Assembly: GCA_029255685.2 (NCBI GenBank)
Contig: CM055317.2
Span: forward strand, 20,778,501 to 20,842,500
DNA from: Silene conica
Lineage: Eukaryota > Streptophyta > Magnoliopsida > Caryophyllales > Caryophyllaceae
Direction: 5' to 3'
Length of the DNA: 64,000 nt
Shown here: in pieces, positions 44,957 to 57,712 of the stretch
Position numbering within the stretch: position 1 is the first letter of the stretch
Layout of the letters: the number at the start of each line of letters is the position of its first letter
Translations under genes and position numbers: made by a program
Notes under the pieces: model-generated
What the model was told of the DNA's origin: nothing
Databases searched by the model: none
What the model saw: the letters and a program-made list of their open reading frames with translations, nothing else

Positions 44957-45691
44957 TGTTGGAGGTGATGGCTTATGTAAAGCCAAAAGTCTTCAACAAT
45001 TAGCATCCCACATCGGTGGGATATAGGGAGTATAATATGTTTATAATACTCCTTCTACCCACATTGGATAAGAGTTGGACCAAAGAGACTTTTGTGGAGA
45101 GTATTGGGCTTGATCCAAAACACACACGCGCGCGCGTCGTCCCGTCCTGGCCCAAGCCCGGACCCGGGTTTGCGTTTGGGTAGAGCCCCTGCGGGGCGGG
45201 CCAAAGGCCCACTTTTATTTTTGGACCTGTGTGTGTGTTTTGATCTGTCCAAGTTCATTGCATGTGTAAGAAGAATCTGTAACGGTTTTCTTTGACTGGT
45301 TAATTCTGTGATTAAAGGCCTAATTATGGCCTTAATTGCTGGAGCGTTTTTGTCTGCTAAGAGGCTCTATTTTCTGTATAAATAGAGCACTCATCCTTAA
45401 CATTTGACACAAAACAATAATCTTACACAATGCGCTCTCTCAAACTCTCTTTCTTTTTCTGCTACTAAAATCCCCGAGTTCGCTTACTGTTTTCGTTCCA
45501 AAGCTCTTGTACTCGAGTGGTTCTTTACGAGGGCTGCAGTGTTAACCTTGGGGAACATACGACGTGTAGACGATAACCACCGCAGTCGTGCCGATATTGT
45601 TTTCAAGTCAGTGGCTCCCATACCACGGCACTGCGTTACTATTTCGATAAGTTTCCTCTTCCTTTGTTCCTGTTTTTCCTACAACTGTTAC
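44957..45691 (+). repeat. 5' LTR of the degenerate Copia element
   Basis: It begins TGTTGGAGGTGATGG and matches the 3' LTR to about 45691. After that the expected end (GCTATCTTTCCAACA in the 3' LTR) is replaced by a second copy of the inner word ACAATGCTCTCTCTCAAACT. A TATA box lies at 45377-45387. It also contains CCCACATCGGTGGG, a near-palindrome. Confidence 0.85.
45377..45387 (+). promoter_or_regulatory. LTR TATA box
   Basis: TATAAATAGAG in the 5' LTR; the 3' LTR has TATAAATATATAG at the corresponding place (about 50589). Confidence 0.6.
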
Positions 45692-45886
45692 ACAATGCTC
45701 TCTCTCAAACTCTCTCCCTTTTTCTGTTGCTAAGTTGACTATGTTCTTTTTTCTGACCCTCCCGCTGCTGTAACCGTTACTGTCGAGGCTACACCCCCAT
45801 TAGTTGATGTAGTTAAGTCCAATGAGGAGACCATTAAGAAACATGATAAGGATAATAAGACTGTTAGGTATCGTATTCTTAATTCT

Positions 45887-46714
45887 ATGTCGAATACCCT
45901 CTTTGATTTATTTTCAGTCCATATTTCTGCTAAAAATATTTGGGAGTTATTAGAGAAAAAATATGGGGCTGATGATGCGGGTAAGAAAAAATATGTTGTC
46001 GGGCAGTGGCTTGGGTTTCAAATGGTAGATGACAAACCAACTATCGAGCAAGTTCATGTATATGAGAACTTATGTGCTGATGTCACAAATGAGGGAATGA
46101 AATTAAATGAAATCTTTTTAGCTAATGTTTTGCTAGAAAAATTTCCCCATTCCTGGAATGAGTATAGGAAACATTTGAAACATAAGAAGAAGGATTTATC
46201 CCTTGAAGAATTAATAAGCCACATGAGGACTGAAGAAGCTAATCGCCTAAAAGATAAGTCAGTCCAAATGTCTCTTACTACTACAAAAGCCAATCTTGTT
46301 AAAACTGGTGGGTCTTCAAAAGGAGATAGGTTCAAGGGTCAGGGAAAAGCAAAAGTTGATCAGGGTCAATCCAATGGTCAGAATGCCAAGAAATTCGGTC
46401 AAGGGAAATTCACCAAACCTGGTGGAAAAATCCAGAAATCGAGTCAGAACATGGTGTGCTATGTTTGTGGAAAACCGGGTCACAAAGCTTTTAAGTGTCT
46501 TGATAAGAAAACTGTGGCTGAAGCTCATGTTGCTGAAGATAATGATATTATTGCTGCTGTGGTGGTTAAGGCGAATCTAGTAGCAAATATAAGTGACTGG
46601 ATTCTGGATACAGGGGCTTCAAAGCATCTATGTGCAAACAAGGATCTCTTTGCTGAATTTGAAGATGTTGCTGATGGTGAATGTTCTACATGGGTAACTT
46701 ATCTTCTGCTGTGA
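45887..46714 (+). pseudogene. Copia gag and protease start
   Basis: Open frame with a UBN2-type gag region, then basic low complexity, a CX2CX4HX4C knuckle CYVCGKPGHKAFKC (46457-46498), and the start of the aspartic protease (WILDTGASKHLC, near 46600). The frame is lost at about 46680, inside the protease. Its start may lie upstream of the ATG given, because the frame is open before it. It would have packaged and processed the element RNA and proteins. Confidence 0.85.
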
Positions 46715-47800
46715 TCACAGGCAAAGGCAATATCTTTCTCAAACTGACCTCAGGGAAAACTCTTGCTCTTAATAATATTTTGTATGTTCCTACTTTGCGT
46801 CGAAACCTCGTGTCTGGTGTCTTACTTAACAAAGCTGATGTGAAACTTGTTTTTGAGGCTGACAAGGTTGTAATGTTGCGCAATGGGGATTTTGTGGGCA
46901 ACGGTTATCTCCGTGGGGGGTTTGTTTGTTTTGAATGTTGAATCTTCTATCATTAATAATTATGCTTCTACTTCTGCTTATATTGCCGAGTCTATTGATA
47001 TTTGGTATGGTAGATTAGGCCATGTGAATTTTAATTCGATTAAAAAGCTTAGAACTTTATCGCTTATTCCTTCATTAACAACAGAAGATTTTGAGAAGTG
47101 TCCAAGTTGTGTCGAGGCTAAATTTTATAAAAAATCGAGTAGGCCTGTTACAACTAGACAAGCAAATCTTCTTGAGTTAATTCACACCGACCTAGCAGAT
47201 TTCAAAAATTCTATGAGCAGAGGAGGTAAACATTATTATATCACTTTTATTGATGCTTTTTCTAGTTACACTAAAGTGTACTTGCTTAGACATAAAAGTG
47301 AAGCTGAGGATATGTTTTTAAAGTATAAAACTGAGGTAGAAAATCAGCTTGATAGGAAGATTAAAAGAGTCAGGTCAGATCGAGGTGGTGAGTATGACTC
47401 AAGTCATCTAGTAGATTTTTGTGAGAAAAATGGTTTAATACATGAAACGAGTCCACCTTACTTACCTCAATCAAATGGAGTAGCTGAACGTAAAAATAGA
47501 ACTTTGAAAGAAGTGATGAATGCTATGCTTTTAAGTTCTGGCCTTTCTGATGATATGTGGGGGGAAGCTGTGCTTTCAGCTTGTTACATTCTTAACAGGG
47601 TACCTCATAAGAAACTAGACAAGACACCCTACGAGTTATGGAAAGGTTATGCTCCCAACTTAAGTTACCTGAAAGTGTGGGGGTGTTTGGCTAAAGTAGG
47701 CTTACCTAGTTTTAGGAGGCCAACCATTGGACCTAAGACTTATGATTGCGTTTCATTGGTTATGCTCAAAACAGTTCTGCTTATAGGTTCATGTCGTTAA
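46681..47800 (+). pseudogene. Copia protease end and integrase
   Basis: Two overlapping frames. 46681-46941 continues the protease (NNILYVPTLRRNLVS). 46883-47800 holds the GAG-pre-integrase motif YGRLGHVNF, the integrase core with HTDLADF, FIDAFSSYTKV and SDRGGEYD, and PPYLPQSNGVAERKNRTL with the catalytic Glu. The frame is damaged after about 47690. Integrase motifs are intact but protein continuity is not. Confidence 0.85.
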
Positions 47801-47858
47801 GTGACAGGTCTATATCTAAGGCTAGAGATGTTGAGTTTTTTAAGCAGGTTTTTTTCCT

Positions 47859-48512
47859 TTGAAGAAGGAGATTGAATCTTTATCTAAGATTCCTACTGTT
47901 CCTGTTATGCCTGTTAATCGTGCTGACAGTTCTATGCATGCAAGTACTAGTACTTCTGTTGATCACGCAGTTGAACCAAGAAGGAGTAAAAGGCCCAAAG
48001 TTGAAAAGGACTACAGGAGTGATTTCGTCAGGATTGATTCTATAAGACTTCACTTATCTGAAAACGCAAGTGATATTTTTGCTTTTGATGAACTTGTCTC
48101 TGCTTTTTTAATAGAGGATGATCCAAAAACATATAATGAGGCTATGAGATCTGTAGATGTTGTTTTTTGGAAAGAAGCTATTAAAAATGAGCTAGATTCT
48201 ATTGGTTCTAATCAGACTTGGGAATTAGCTGATTTGCCTAGAGCTAATAAACCCATTAGTAGCAAATGGATCTTTAAAAAGAAAATGAGACCTGATGGAA
48301 CAATAGAAAGGTTCAAGGCCAGACTTGTGGTGAGGGGGTTTACACAAAAGAAACATATTGACTATTTTGATACTTACTCACATGTGACTAAGATTTCCAC
48401 CATTAAAACACTCATTGCTTTGGCTGTTATTCATGATCTTGTGGTACATCAGATGAATGTAAAAACTACTTTTTTGAATGGTGACCTAAATGAAGAGATT
48501 TACATGTTATAA
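47859..48512 (+). pseudogene. Copia reverse transcriptase, first part
   Basis: Frame with the usual Copia start of reverse transcriptase (NQTWELADLP, SKWIFKKK, FKARLVVRGFTQ, VHQMNVKTTFLNGDLNEE) and a stop at 48510-48512 inside the domain. The next segment, to about 48760, keeps SLYGLKHAPKHW and the catalytic YVDDML motif (about 48712) but is shifted and has a stop near 48688. Confidence 0.88.
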
Positions 48513-48790
48513 CCCAAGGGGTTTGTGGTAAAGGGTCAAGAGAGTAAGGTGTATAAACTGAGAAAATCACTTTATGGTCTTAAACATGCACCTAAACATT
48601 GGTATGGGAAATTTCACAACACTTTGACTGATGATGGCTATATAACTAACAATTATGATTCGTGTGTTTATTCTAAAATGTTTGGATAAGATTGCGTGAT
48701 TATATACTTATATGTAGATGACATGTTAATTTTTGGTAGTAATATATTGTTGTAAATAAAACCAAACAGTTTCTGTCATCACGTTTTGAG

Positions 48791-49575
48791 ATGAAAGACT
48801 TAGGAGAAGCTGATGTTATTCTTGGAGTGAGAGTTATTAAAACCCCACATGAGATTTCTCAAAGTCAATCTCATTATGTTGAGAAAGTGTTGAAGAAATT
48901 TAACAGTTTTGATGTTTTATCTGCTAAAACTCCTTATGACGCTAGTGTATCTCTAAGTAAGAACTTAGGTGATAGTGTTTCCCAAGAAGAATATGCTAAA
49001 GTTATAGGAAGTGTGATGTTCCTCATGAACTGTACCCGACCGGACATCGCCTATGCGGTTAGTAGACTGAGTCGTTATACTCATAACCCTAGTGCAAAGC
49101 ATTGGAATGCACTTCGTCGTTTGCTTAGATACCTGAAATGAACCATAGATTTGTGTTCACATTATGATAAATTTCCTGCTGTATTAGAAGAATATTGTGA
49201 TGCAAACTGGGTTGCACGTAATGATGTAATCCACTCCACTAGTGGTTATGTGTTCACCTTGGGAGGAGGAGCTATATCGTGGAAGTCTGCAAAACAGACT
49301 TGTATAGCTAGCTTCACCATGGAGTATGAGTTCATTACTCTTGAGTTGGCAGGTCAAGAAGCAGATTGGTTGAGGAACTTACTAGCAGACGTGCCTGTAT
49401 GGAGGGACAAGTTGCACCAGTCTCCCTTCTCTGTGATTATAAAGCAGCTATCAGTGTTGCTAAGAATAATGTCTACAATGGTAAGAAAAGACATATTCGG
49501 ATCAGGCATGGTGTGGTAAAAAAAACTCCAGAAAAATGGAGTGAATACTTTGGACTATGTGAAGACCGAACGTAA
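48791..49575 (+). pseudogene. Copia reverse transcriptase end and RNase H
   Basis: Frames 48791-49141 and 49151-49575 hold [30 protein letters not shown], then RNase H with [21 protein letters not shown] and [15 protein letters not shown] stop at about 49139 and later frame changes break it. Conserved Glu and Asp residues are seen, but no continuous protein. Confidence 0.85.
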
Positions 49576-50167
49576 TCTTGCAGATCCCTTTACTAAGGGT
49601 TTACCAAGGAGAGTAGTCCTTGAAATGTCGAGGGGAATGGGGCTTAGGTCCTTAAGTCAAGTTTGAGTGAGAAACTTGATGGAATTTAAAGTTTTCATTT
49701 TCTATGGCATTTGATATCCATAGCCTTTATGGTGGTGCTTTTGAGACGCACTTGATGGATCGTGTTTTATTTGAGGTTGGACTTTTTGTCCTTAATAGCT
49801 CTTATGAGAAGTGCTACTGAGAAGCACTTGAGCTACCGTTGGGGGTGTGATGGCTTAGCCACCATCTAGAATATTCTAAATACTCGCTAGAGCACTTACC
49901 TAAACCAGGGTAAACGCATGGCTTTGAAAGCGTTGCACTTTGAAATCGCAGAACACAACAGTATTTGAAGATATGATATGTGCTGTGGGTGAATCAATGA
50001 CCAAAGGTCGACGAGGAATTCAAATCGAAAGATATTCACTTGTTGAAAATAAGTCGTTGCCTCATTTCACTAATACGTCAATTCAAGTCAAAAGACATTG
50101 AACATTTAAGTATCCAATTCTTCCATAACGGGAATTTTTTGTCTTCTCTTCGCCATCAGTGGGGGAT

Positions 50168-50921
50168 TATTGGAGGTGATGGCTTATGTAAAGCCAAAAG
50201 TCTTCAACAATTAGCATCCCACAACGGTGGGATATAGGGAGTATAATATGTTTATAATACTCCTTCTACCCACTTGGATAAGAGTTGGACCAAAGAGGCT
50301 TTTGTGGAGAGTATTGGGCTTGTGGGTCTTGATCCAAAACACACACGCGCGCGCCGTCACGTCCCGAGCCCGGGTTTGGGTTTGGGTAGACCCCGTGCGG
50401 GCGGCCGGGCCAAAGGCCCACTTTTAATTTTGGACATGTGTGTGTGTGTTTTGATCTGTCCAAGTTCATTGCATGTGTAAGAAGATTCTGTAACGGTTTT
50501 CTTTGACTGGTTAATTCTGTGATTAAAGGCCTCATTATGGCCTTAATTGCTGGAGCGTTTTTGTCTGCTGAGAGGCTCTATTTTCTGTATAAATATATAG
50601 AGCATTCCTCCTTAGCATTTGACACACAACAATAATCTTACACAATGCTCTCTCTCAAACTCTCTCTCTTTTTCTACTGCTAAAATCCCTGAGTTCGCTT
50701 ACTATTTCCGTTCCAAAGCTCTTGTACTCGAGTGGTTCTTTACGAGGGCTGCAGTGTTAACCTTGGGGAACATACGGCGTGTAGACGATAACCACCAGAG
50801 TCGTGCCAATATTGTTTTCAAGTCAGTGGCTCCAATACCACGGCACTGCGTTACTATTTCGATAAATTTCCTCTTCCTTTGTTCCTGTTTTTCCTACTAC
50901 TGTTACGCTATCTTTCCAACA
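50168..50921 (+). repeat. 3' LTR of the degenerate Copia element
   Basis: 754 bp starting TATTGGAGG (the 5' LTR has TGTTGGAGG) and ending TTTCCAACA, followed by the TTGAG duplication. Confidence 0.88.
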
Positions 50922-51060
50922 TTGAGGGTAGTGTTCTTTTAAAGATGGATACGTGTTCTCCACACAATGGCAGCTATTGGATCTGTTCAGGAGGAGTTAG
51001 AATATCTTTGGGTAACTAAATGTTAGCAACACCATCATTTGCGCCACCTGCTAATCCATC
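50922..51060 (-). pseudogene. Helitron helicase, upstream fragment
   Basis: On the minus strand, directly before the Copia insertion, NTYPSLKEHYPQ leads into the downstream helicase frame. Just upstream DPIAAIV is in another frame, a likely 2-bp insertion. Further upstream sequence decays and is lost by about 51060. Confidence 0.75.
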
Positions 51061-51087
51061 TCCATCTCCAACTTAGTGTTCTCCATA

Positions 51088-51398
51088 ATTCCAATAAGAC
51101 GACATTTTGTATCTACTTTGGCACTTAAATTTGAAAAATAATCAATATATTTATCTATTTTAATAAATGAATTTTTTTCAAGCGTTTATAAAATCTCCAA
51201 CCTTTTTTAAATTCTAAAACCTATAGAAAACATAAAATTAAAATAAATATCAATAATTATAATGTTAGGATGAAATAATGCAAGAACAAGTGTTGGACAT
51301 ACAGACAAATCCAACTAAATTTTAGCGGGTAAAAAATGAGGAATCATTCAATGCTACTAGAACTAAAATTACAAGTAGAATTTTTCATGTGTATATAA
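51088..51398 (+). repeat. Flank duplication, copy 2
   Basis: About 310 bp highly similar to 43740-44052. It ends CATGTGTATATAA at the left end of the MULE-type element. Confidence 0.85.
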
Positions 51399-52210
51399 CA
51401 GTAAATTAACAATTACATTCTTCTATAAATTACTTTTCTAAAATAATTTTCTTATGAAAACTTTTTAATAATTTACACTCATAAAATATTCAAAGGTAAA
51501 AAATTGCACCCATTTTCACAATTCGATGAAAATGTGTTTTTTATGACCGTTTTCCCCTGTTTTTATATTTAGACAACATATTTTTGACTCTACACTTTTT
51601 ACTCTTCACTCATATTGTTTCTCTCATCTTAATCGACATTCAAAATCAAATTTTAACTTCTAAAATCTCCCCTAAATTTGAGCCTTGTTGAATCAATCCT
51701 AGCTCGTAACGATTTCAGATTGATGAAAGTAACTTTTCATTCATCTTGTTTTACCATAATTTATTTGTTCATAACCCTATGTTGATAGAGTTAAACCCTT
51801 TTTTTGGGTTTATTTTTACAATTTTATGGGTTTGAAACCCTAATTTTTTGGGTTTGAAACTCCTAAATCTGGCTTCAAAACTCTAACTTGTGTGCAGTAA
51901 ACTCTAATTTATGTGATTTTAAGTCTAGTTTCTGGGTTTGAAATCTAATTTATGTGTTTTAAAGTCTAATTCTGAGTTTAAAACCCCTAAATCTGAGTTC
52001 AAAACTTCCAAATTACAATAAAAAATCTAGTTTATGGGTTTGATTGTGTGGTGAATAAAGGATTGTGTGAATGGTGTAAATGATGATTAGGTGGGTGGGA
52101 TAAATGCTGGGAGATTGAATTGACAACATGGGATTTAGGGAACCAACACCGATATTGAGCACCTTAGCTTGTTCGAAATGATCTTCTCCCAAAAGGTCAA
52201 AGACAAACAA

Positions 52211-52747
52211 TGTTGGAAAAATTGGTATATGGTAACTGTGATAATGATCGTAAACTTGGATATCAACCGAATCACAAAGAGCACGTTTTCCTTAAGAGTA
52301 TTTCGACTCTATTTCATGCCTTGGTTTACACGAAATCCCTTGTAGGATAAGACGGTTGAGGCCCTAATCATCTAGGCAAAGATAAAGAGATTACTTAATA
52401 GAGTTTTTTACTTTGCTTTGTTAATGTTAAGTCTGAAAATATAATGTTTATTTGATTATTCTCACATACCACTTATATATACATAGAATATAAGATATAT
52501 AAGTTTGTTAAAATATTGATAGGTATGTTGGTTTTAATCTCAAAACCAACCAATATCACAAACTGTCAAACATGATAAAATAAACTTATCACAACCTTTT
52601 CCATATTTACATTATGAACTCAATAACCCGATTATATGAGTGTGCACTCCGCACTTCCTAAACTCACATTATACTGTTTCAAGCTCAAACCGATTTCAAC
52701 TTGAAAACCCATATACTTAAATGACTTTGTGATCAAAATCACCAACA
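52211..52747 (-). repeat. LARD-like element LTR, 537 bp
   Basis: Starts TGTTGGAAAAATTGG and ends AATCACCAACA; in minus orientation this is the 3' LTR. Confidence 0.88.
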
Positions 52748-55700
52748 TTCCTCCCCCATTTAAGTGTATTCCTTGTTTCCAATAAAACAACAAAGCAAAC
52801 AAATCTACGCTTAAATGAAAGTGTCCCAAGGATTGAACTTTCACATCAGTACATTACTCGTTCCAAATATTCGAGAATCAGGGTGTCCCACGGATTGAAC
52901 CCTTCAACCTATTTTGAATACATGTACATGAAGATAACATACACATAAATTCAAATAACTCCAAAAAGTTTATTCTTGACACTTTTAACAACCATGTGTC
53001 CATATCCATTCATGAGCGCATACAAAGCCAAGCCCAAGCTTTAAGAAGCGGCTACACTTCACACTCATATAGGTGGATTCTTTTAATCATGTCCTGCATT
53101 AACATTTTTTCAAAGATCCTACCATTCTTGTAGGTTCAAGCACATCCTTTCGGGACATTATAAATTATGTGCTTCAATCTTACATAATAGGCTTTCCACA
53201 TTGAACTCAACCTCTAAAATTTTGTTAGAGGGGAGTTGGGTGTCCTACCACAAAAGATCAATTTAGGCTTTACGTATCATCCCGATATCCGACTTGTTTA
53301 CCAAGTCCCTAGTTGATACTTTATGCAAAGTGATCCACTAGATACATTGAGATCTCATTAAAACAACAGCCAAGATTAATCCCCATTTATGATAGCCGAT
53401 AAAATGTGTTATAGCAAACACCCTGGTGCGCACCGTTATTCACTATCAAAAAATCATAGATGAAATTAGTCTAATACTTTAATTAATACGTAGATTAATT
53501 TCTTAGCTACTTAGCCTTTTAACCTGCTATGCTAGGACTACGCATACCAATTCCAATGTCAAACTTATAATGCAAATTCGCTTCTTGGAAATCCATATAT
53601 ACATGGTATTTCCCGAGCAAACACACTAACATTAGTAGCTAGTTAATACCCCTTTTACATTGGTAATTCATTAATTTGCATAATATTACCCCTCTAAAAC
53701 CGAAGGAAAACCAACATTGGACAAACCATAATTCATGATTTACTTTATACATTTTCACACTTGCCTAATAGTTTGGCAAAGATGGGTACTAGCAAACAAA
53801 GTATACTTACTCAACTTGTCGAACCACAGTAATTAAGCCCTTGTGAAAACTCAAGTCATAACTACACTTTTATTATTGGATAAAAGCATCATACTTGACC
53901 ATTGAGAGTATTAACCGGAGAATAATAATCATACTCTCGCCCTTTATCCTAATCCCAAGCAAGGATCATATTACCTCCCTTATGTCCATCGTATAAAAAC
54001 ACGATAATAGAACCACCTTTTACAAGATAAATCACCTTTAGTATATGCCAAAGATCGACTTGTCATTAATCCTAGAACAAATGACAACTCCATAGCCGGA
54101 TTGTCAATAGTTAGTTGTACTTTCAATGCTATCAATTAATCTCTTACATGGCTAAACCACCATGTCTCCATAATCTCACTATAGTTATCACAAACCATCA
54201 TTCCCGAGATTATATGCTAAAATCAATTACAAGACAGTTAGAACACTAACCACAATACTATATTACCCATCAAAAATCCATTGATCAAAACATCATATTT
54301 TTATAAATATTTCCTTACATGTTCGTATCACATAAATAATAAATATGAAATTTAACACAACTTCAAAATGTATGTCTTACGAGGGTGAGTTCCATCTCCT
54401 CATTGAAAATTAGGCTACCTATACTTAGGTACCATTTTACGGTCCCTTATTACCGCCCTATATCAATACACAATGCTATTAAGCAACATATGCATACTCA
54501 TATGTTACCGCACAATATCCACATTTCCGTGTATTACATATATTCAAGAGAGCTTACATAGTATACCCATCCCATAGGACTCATTTCATACATTATATAA
54601 TACCATATAATAAAGATATATGTTTAGAAATTGTACTAGTAAAATTACTAGCAAACAAGAAGAGTGAGAACACTACAAATATCCATATGAATATATTACC
54701 GATCATCAAATAAAATGTTTATGATAATATTAGATAATCAAACATCATAAACGAAACAATGATCACATTAATATCCATGTGAGTATAAAGTTATTGCATA
54801 TTAACCACAACAAGAAACATAATCATTTCAAACCAATTGATCAACAAACAATATTCAAAAACATATCTACCACACATGATCAATTAACAACTCTTGATCA
54901 AGATTGACATTAAAATTCATCTCATTAAACTTGTGCCAAAATAAATAACAAGGACTAACAACAATGAGACAAAGATTGACATGAAATATGTCCCTTTTCA
55001 TGGGTAAGTCTCCAACAGTTCCTTAAGTAAACCAAGGGTAGTAAAGTAACCATTAACCGGTACTATCCACCACCCAACCACATACACACAATGCTACTGA
55101 GCCATACAAGCAAGTGTATGATATCACTCAACCCAAATTATCATGTATATATCAATGACGATTCATTAGATACATTCACACCCACCTTATACATTCAATA
55201 GTACACCACTATTATTGTTATAGTATATACACACAACTCATATAAACGATAAAACTCAACTTTTGTTACATTATATGAATTGCCAAATAAACAAAGAGAT
55301 TAACTCTTACTATTGATCATATCCAGTAGTAACTATAGCTTCCAACTGTTCATGATTGACAATGATAAATACCATTACATAATCAACTCAATAAAATTAT
55401 GCACACTAAACTTCATCCTTGAAAAACTTACAGTAAGTCATAGAGTTGTTTTGTTGCCAAACATCAACCAAAATGTTCAATAAAACCAAACATCATAATG
55501 CCTAACATTATCCAACATATGAATAAAAACCAAATATTATAATTCCTTACTACATCAAAACTTTGATGTCAATAATATCATGCCATTTTCAAGAAATATG
55601 TGTGCAAATGTATCTTTAATTATAAAAAAAATTTGATAGTGCAAATTTTCTATACAATACGTACGGTTTCACACGTCACAATAATTATACAATTAATGTT

Positions 55701-56282
55701 TCAACATCCTACAAATAAACATTAATCCATCCCATAAATTCTACAATAAGAGGGTCTCACACCATTTGACCATCTGTTTTTATAATAAATTTCTCATTTA
55801 ATACAAATAAATGAACCCGTTGTACACGTGAGACCGTCTCACACAATAGTTACTGCATCCATCCATGTAAATCATTATTGTCCATAAATACCTCTTTGAT
55901 ATAATAATCATAGCCATCATAAAGATGATATTAAAGACACAAAACTTGCTTAAATAAAGACAAAACCAAGCAGTTTGTTAGAATTATAGTTCATTATCAT
56001 GTATCAACAACATCACAAAGTTAAATTACTTATCAAACTTTACATGTATAAAATAAGTGTAATTTTACTTATCTTAAATGATGCCTCCATGATTGGTCTT
56101 GTGAATACACACAACAAATTACGCAGGACTTATCCCTATTTAATCCCATGTCATTTGCCAATAAGCATTCCATGCGTGGGACAACACAATCTATCATCCG
56201 CCAATTCAATTGTACCGTAATATTGCTGTCTCCTTGTAACCGGTATCGATCATTATCACAAAATCAAAAATACTCTTAAGAA

Positions 56283-57712
56283 TGTTGGAAAAATTGGTAT
56301 AGGGTAACTGTGATAATGATCGTAAACTTGGATATCAACCGAATCACGAAGAGCACGCTTTCCTTAAGAGTATTTCGACCCTATTTCATGCCTTGGGTTA
56401 CACGAAATCCCTTGTCGGATAAGACGGTTGAGGCCCTAATCATCTAGGCAAAAATAAAGAGATTACTTAATAGAGTTTTTTTACTTTGCTTTGTTAACGT
56501 TAAATCTGAAAATACAATGTGTATTTGATTATTCTCACATACCACTTATATATACATAGAATATAAGATATATAAGTTTGTTAAAATATAGATAAGTATG
56601 TTGGTTTTCATCTCAAAACCAACCAATATCACAAACTGCCAAACATGATAAAATAACACTTATCACAACCTTTTCCATATTTACATTAATGTAAATTGAT
56701 AATCAGTACCATATTAATCACCCATTTTAATGAAGAGTACCAACAAAAAAATTAATTAATTAATAGTACCAGTTTATTTACTCCGTTCAATAAGTAGTAC
56801 CAAGTCACCGGAAAATCGCACTTTTCAGCTAGTTTTGAATTTTCCGGCTACTTTTTTTATTTTTTATACCTATTCTACCCCTCCCCAATGTTTTCCTCAC
56901 ATTTACCCAACCAAACATTTTTCCCTCACACCTCCTATCCCACCCACCACAACCTCACCCCACCGCACCCCCACCACCAGTGCTACGGACCACCAACACA
57001 AACAACTCCCACTATTAGCATCTTCATTCACCACCACGCACCACCGTCCTACTCCTCTGCCTCGACTAATCCGTACCATAACAACAACTCAATCAACCAC
57101 CAACTTCATATCTCCCTTCTCCCTCGCTCCCTCACTCTTAGCGCCGCCTCCACCACTGCTCGCCATGCTATCTTGCTTTCGCCTCCCACATACTCCGCCT
57201 TTGCGCGGCTGTCGCCTACTCTTCTTCTCCTCAATTTTTTTTTGTGGTTGACGGAGTGGAATTGTGGTGTTGTGCTTGGGGTGCTTGTGGTTGTTGTTGG
57301 GTGGACGAAGTTGTTGTTGGGTGGTGGTTGGAGGTTGGAGGATAAGGAGGGATTAAAGTTGGTGGGTCTTATGGTGGTTGGGGATAATAGGATGGTAGTA
57401 GTTAGTAAGGGCATTCTAGTCATTTTATGTCAATTTTTGCGGAAAATGGGAGTTGGTACTACTTATTGAACAGAGTAAATAAACTGGTACTATTAATTAA
57501 TTAATTTTTTTGTTGGTACTCTTCTTTAAAAAAGGGTGATTAATATGGTACTGATTATCAATTTACACTTTACATTATGAACTCAATAACCCGATTATAT
57601 GAGTGTGCGCTCCGCACTCCCTAAACTCACATTATACCGTTTCAAGCTCAAACCGATTTCAACTTGAAAACCCGAATATACTTAAATGACTTTGTGATCA
57701 AAATCACCAACA
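56283..57712 (-). repeat. LARD-like element LTR with MITE insertion
   Basis: LTR sequence at 56283-56688 and 57569-57712, very similar to the other LTR, separated by a MULE-type MITE and its 9-bp duplication. Confidence 0.88.
56689..57568. mobile_element. MULE-type MITE in the LARD-like LTR
   Basis: 880 bp, ends ATGTAAATTGATAATCAG and CTGATTATCAATTTACAC, flanked by perfect 9-bp duplications TTTACATTA (56680-56688, 57569-57577). Inverted ends of more than 100 bp; the centre is rich in CACCACC-type words. Same family as 41226-41860. The other LTR shows the empty site. Confidence 0.9.

Larger units (their letters stand above)
44957..50921 (+). mobile_element. Full-length but degenerate Copia element inserted in the Helitron helicase
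   Basis: 5965 bp flanked by perfect 5-bp duplications TTGAG at 44952-44956 and 50922-50926. It has two similar LTRs, gag, protease, integrase, reverse transcriptase and RNase H in Copia order, and a GTGGGGGAT polypurine tract just before the 3' LTR. Several stops and frameshifts make it non-autonomous. The outer end of the 5' LTR's partner boundary is rearranged. Confidence 0.9.
44064..51060 (-). mobile_element. Helitron 3' part, split by a Copia element
   Basis: On the minus strand the helicase C-terminus is followed by a perfect 8-bp-stem hairpin (CCCGTGAA/TTCACGGG, 44074-44095) and, 7 bases later, CTAG (44067-44064) then T, the canonical Helitron 3' end. Helicase sequence is seen at 44289-44956 and again from 50922 to about 51060, with a Copia element and its TTGAG duplication between. 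The 5' end, Rep domain and most of the helicase were not found. Confidence 0.85.
52211..57712 (-). mobile_element. LARD-like non-coding LTR retrotransposon
   Basis: 5502 bp flanked by AACAA at 52206-52210 and 57713-57717. LTRs start TGTTGGAAAAATTGG and end ACCAACA. The inner flank of the LTR at 52211-52747 reads, on the minus strand, AAATGGGGGAGGAA directly before TGTTGG, a good polypurine tract, so the element is in minus orientation. The internal 3.5 kb (52748-56282) has no open frame above about 75 codons and no gag or pol motif, as in large retrotransposon derivatives. A primer binding site was not recognised. Confidence 0.85.

Noticed and set aside
56835-57469. Overlapping frames rich in Thr, Pro and His
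   Set aside because: They lie in the CACCACC-rich centre of a MULE-type MITE and run into its terminal repeat; no family features.
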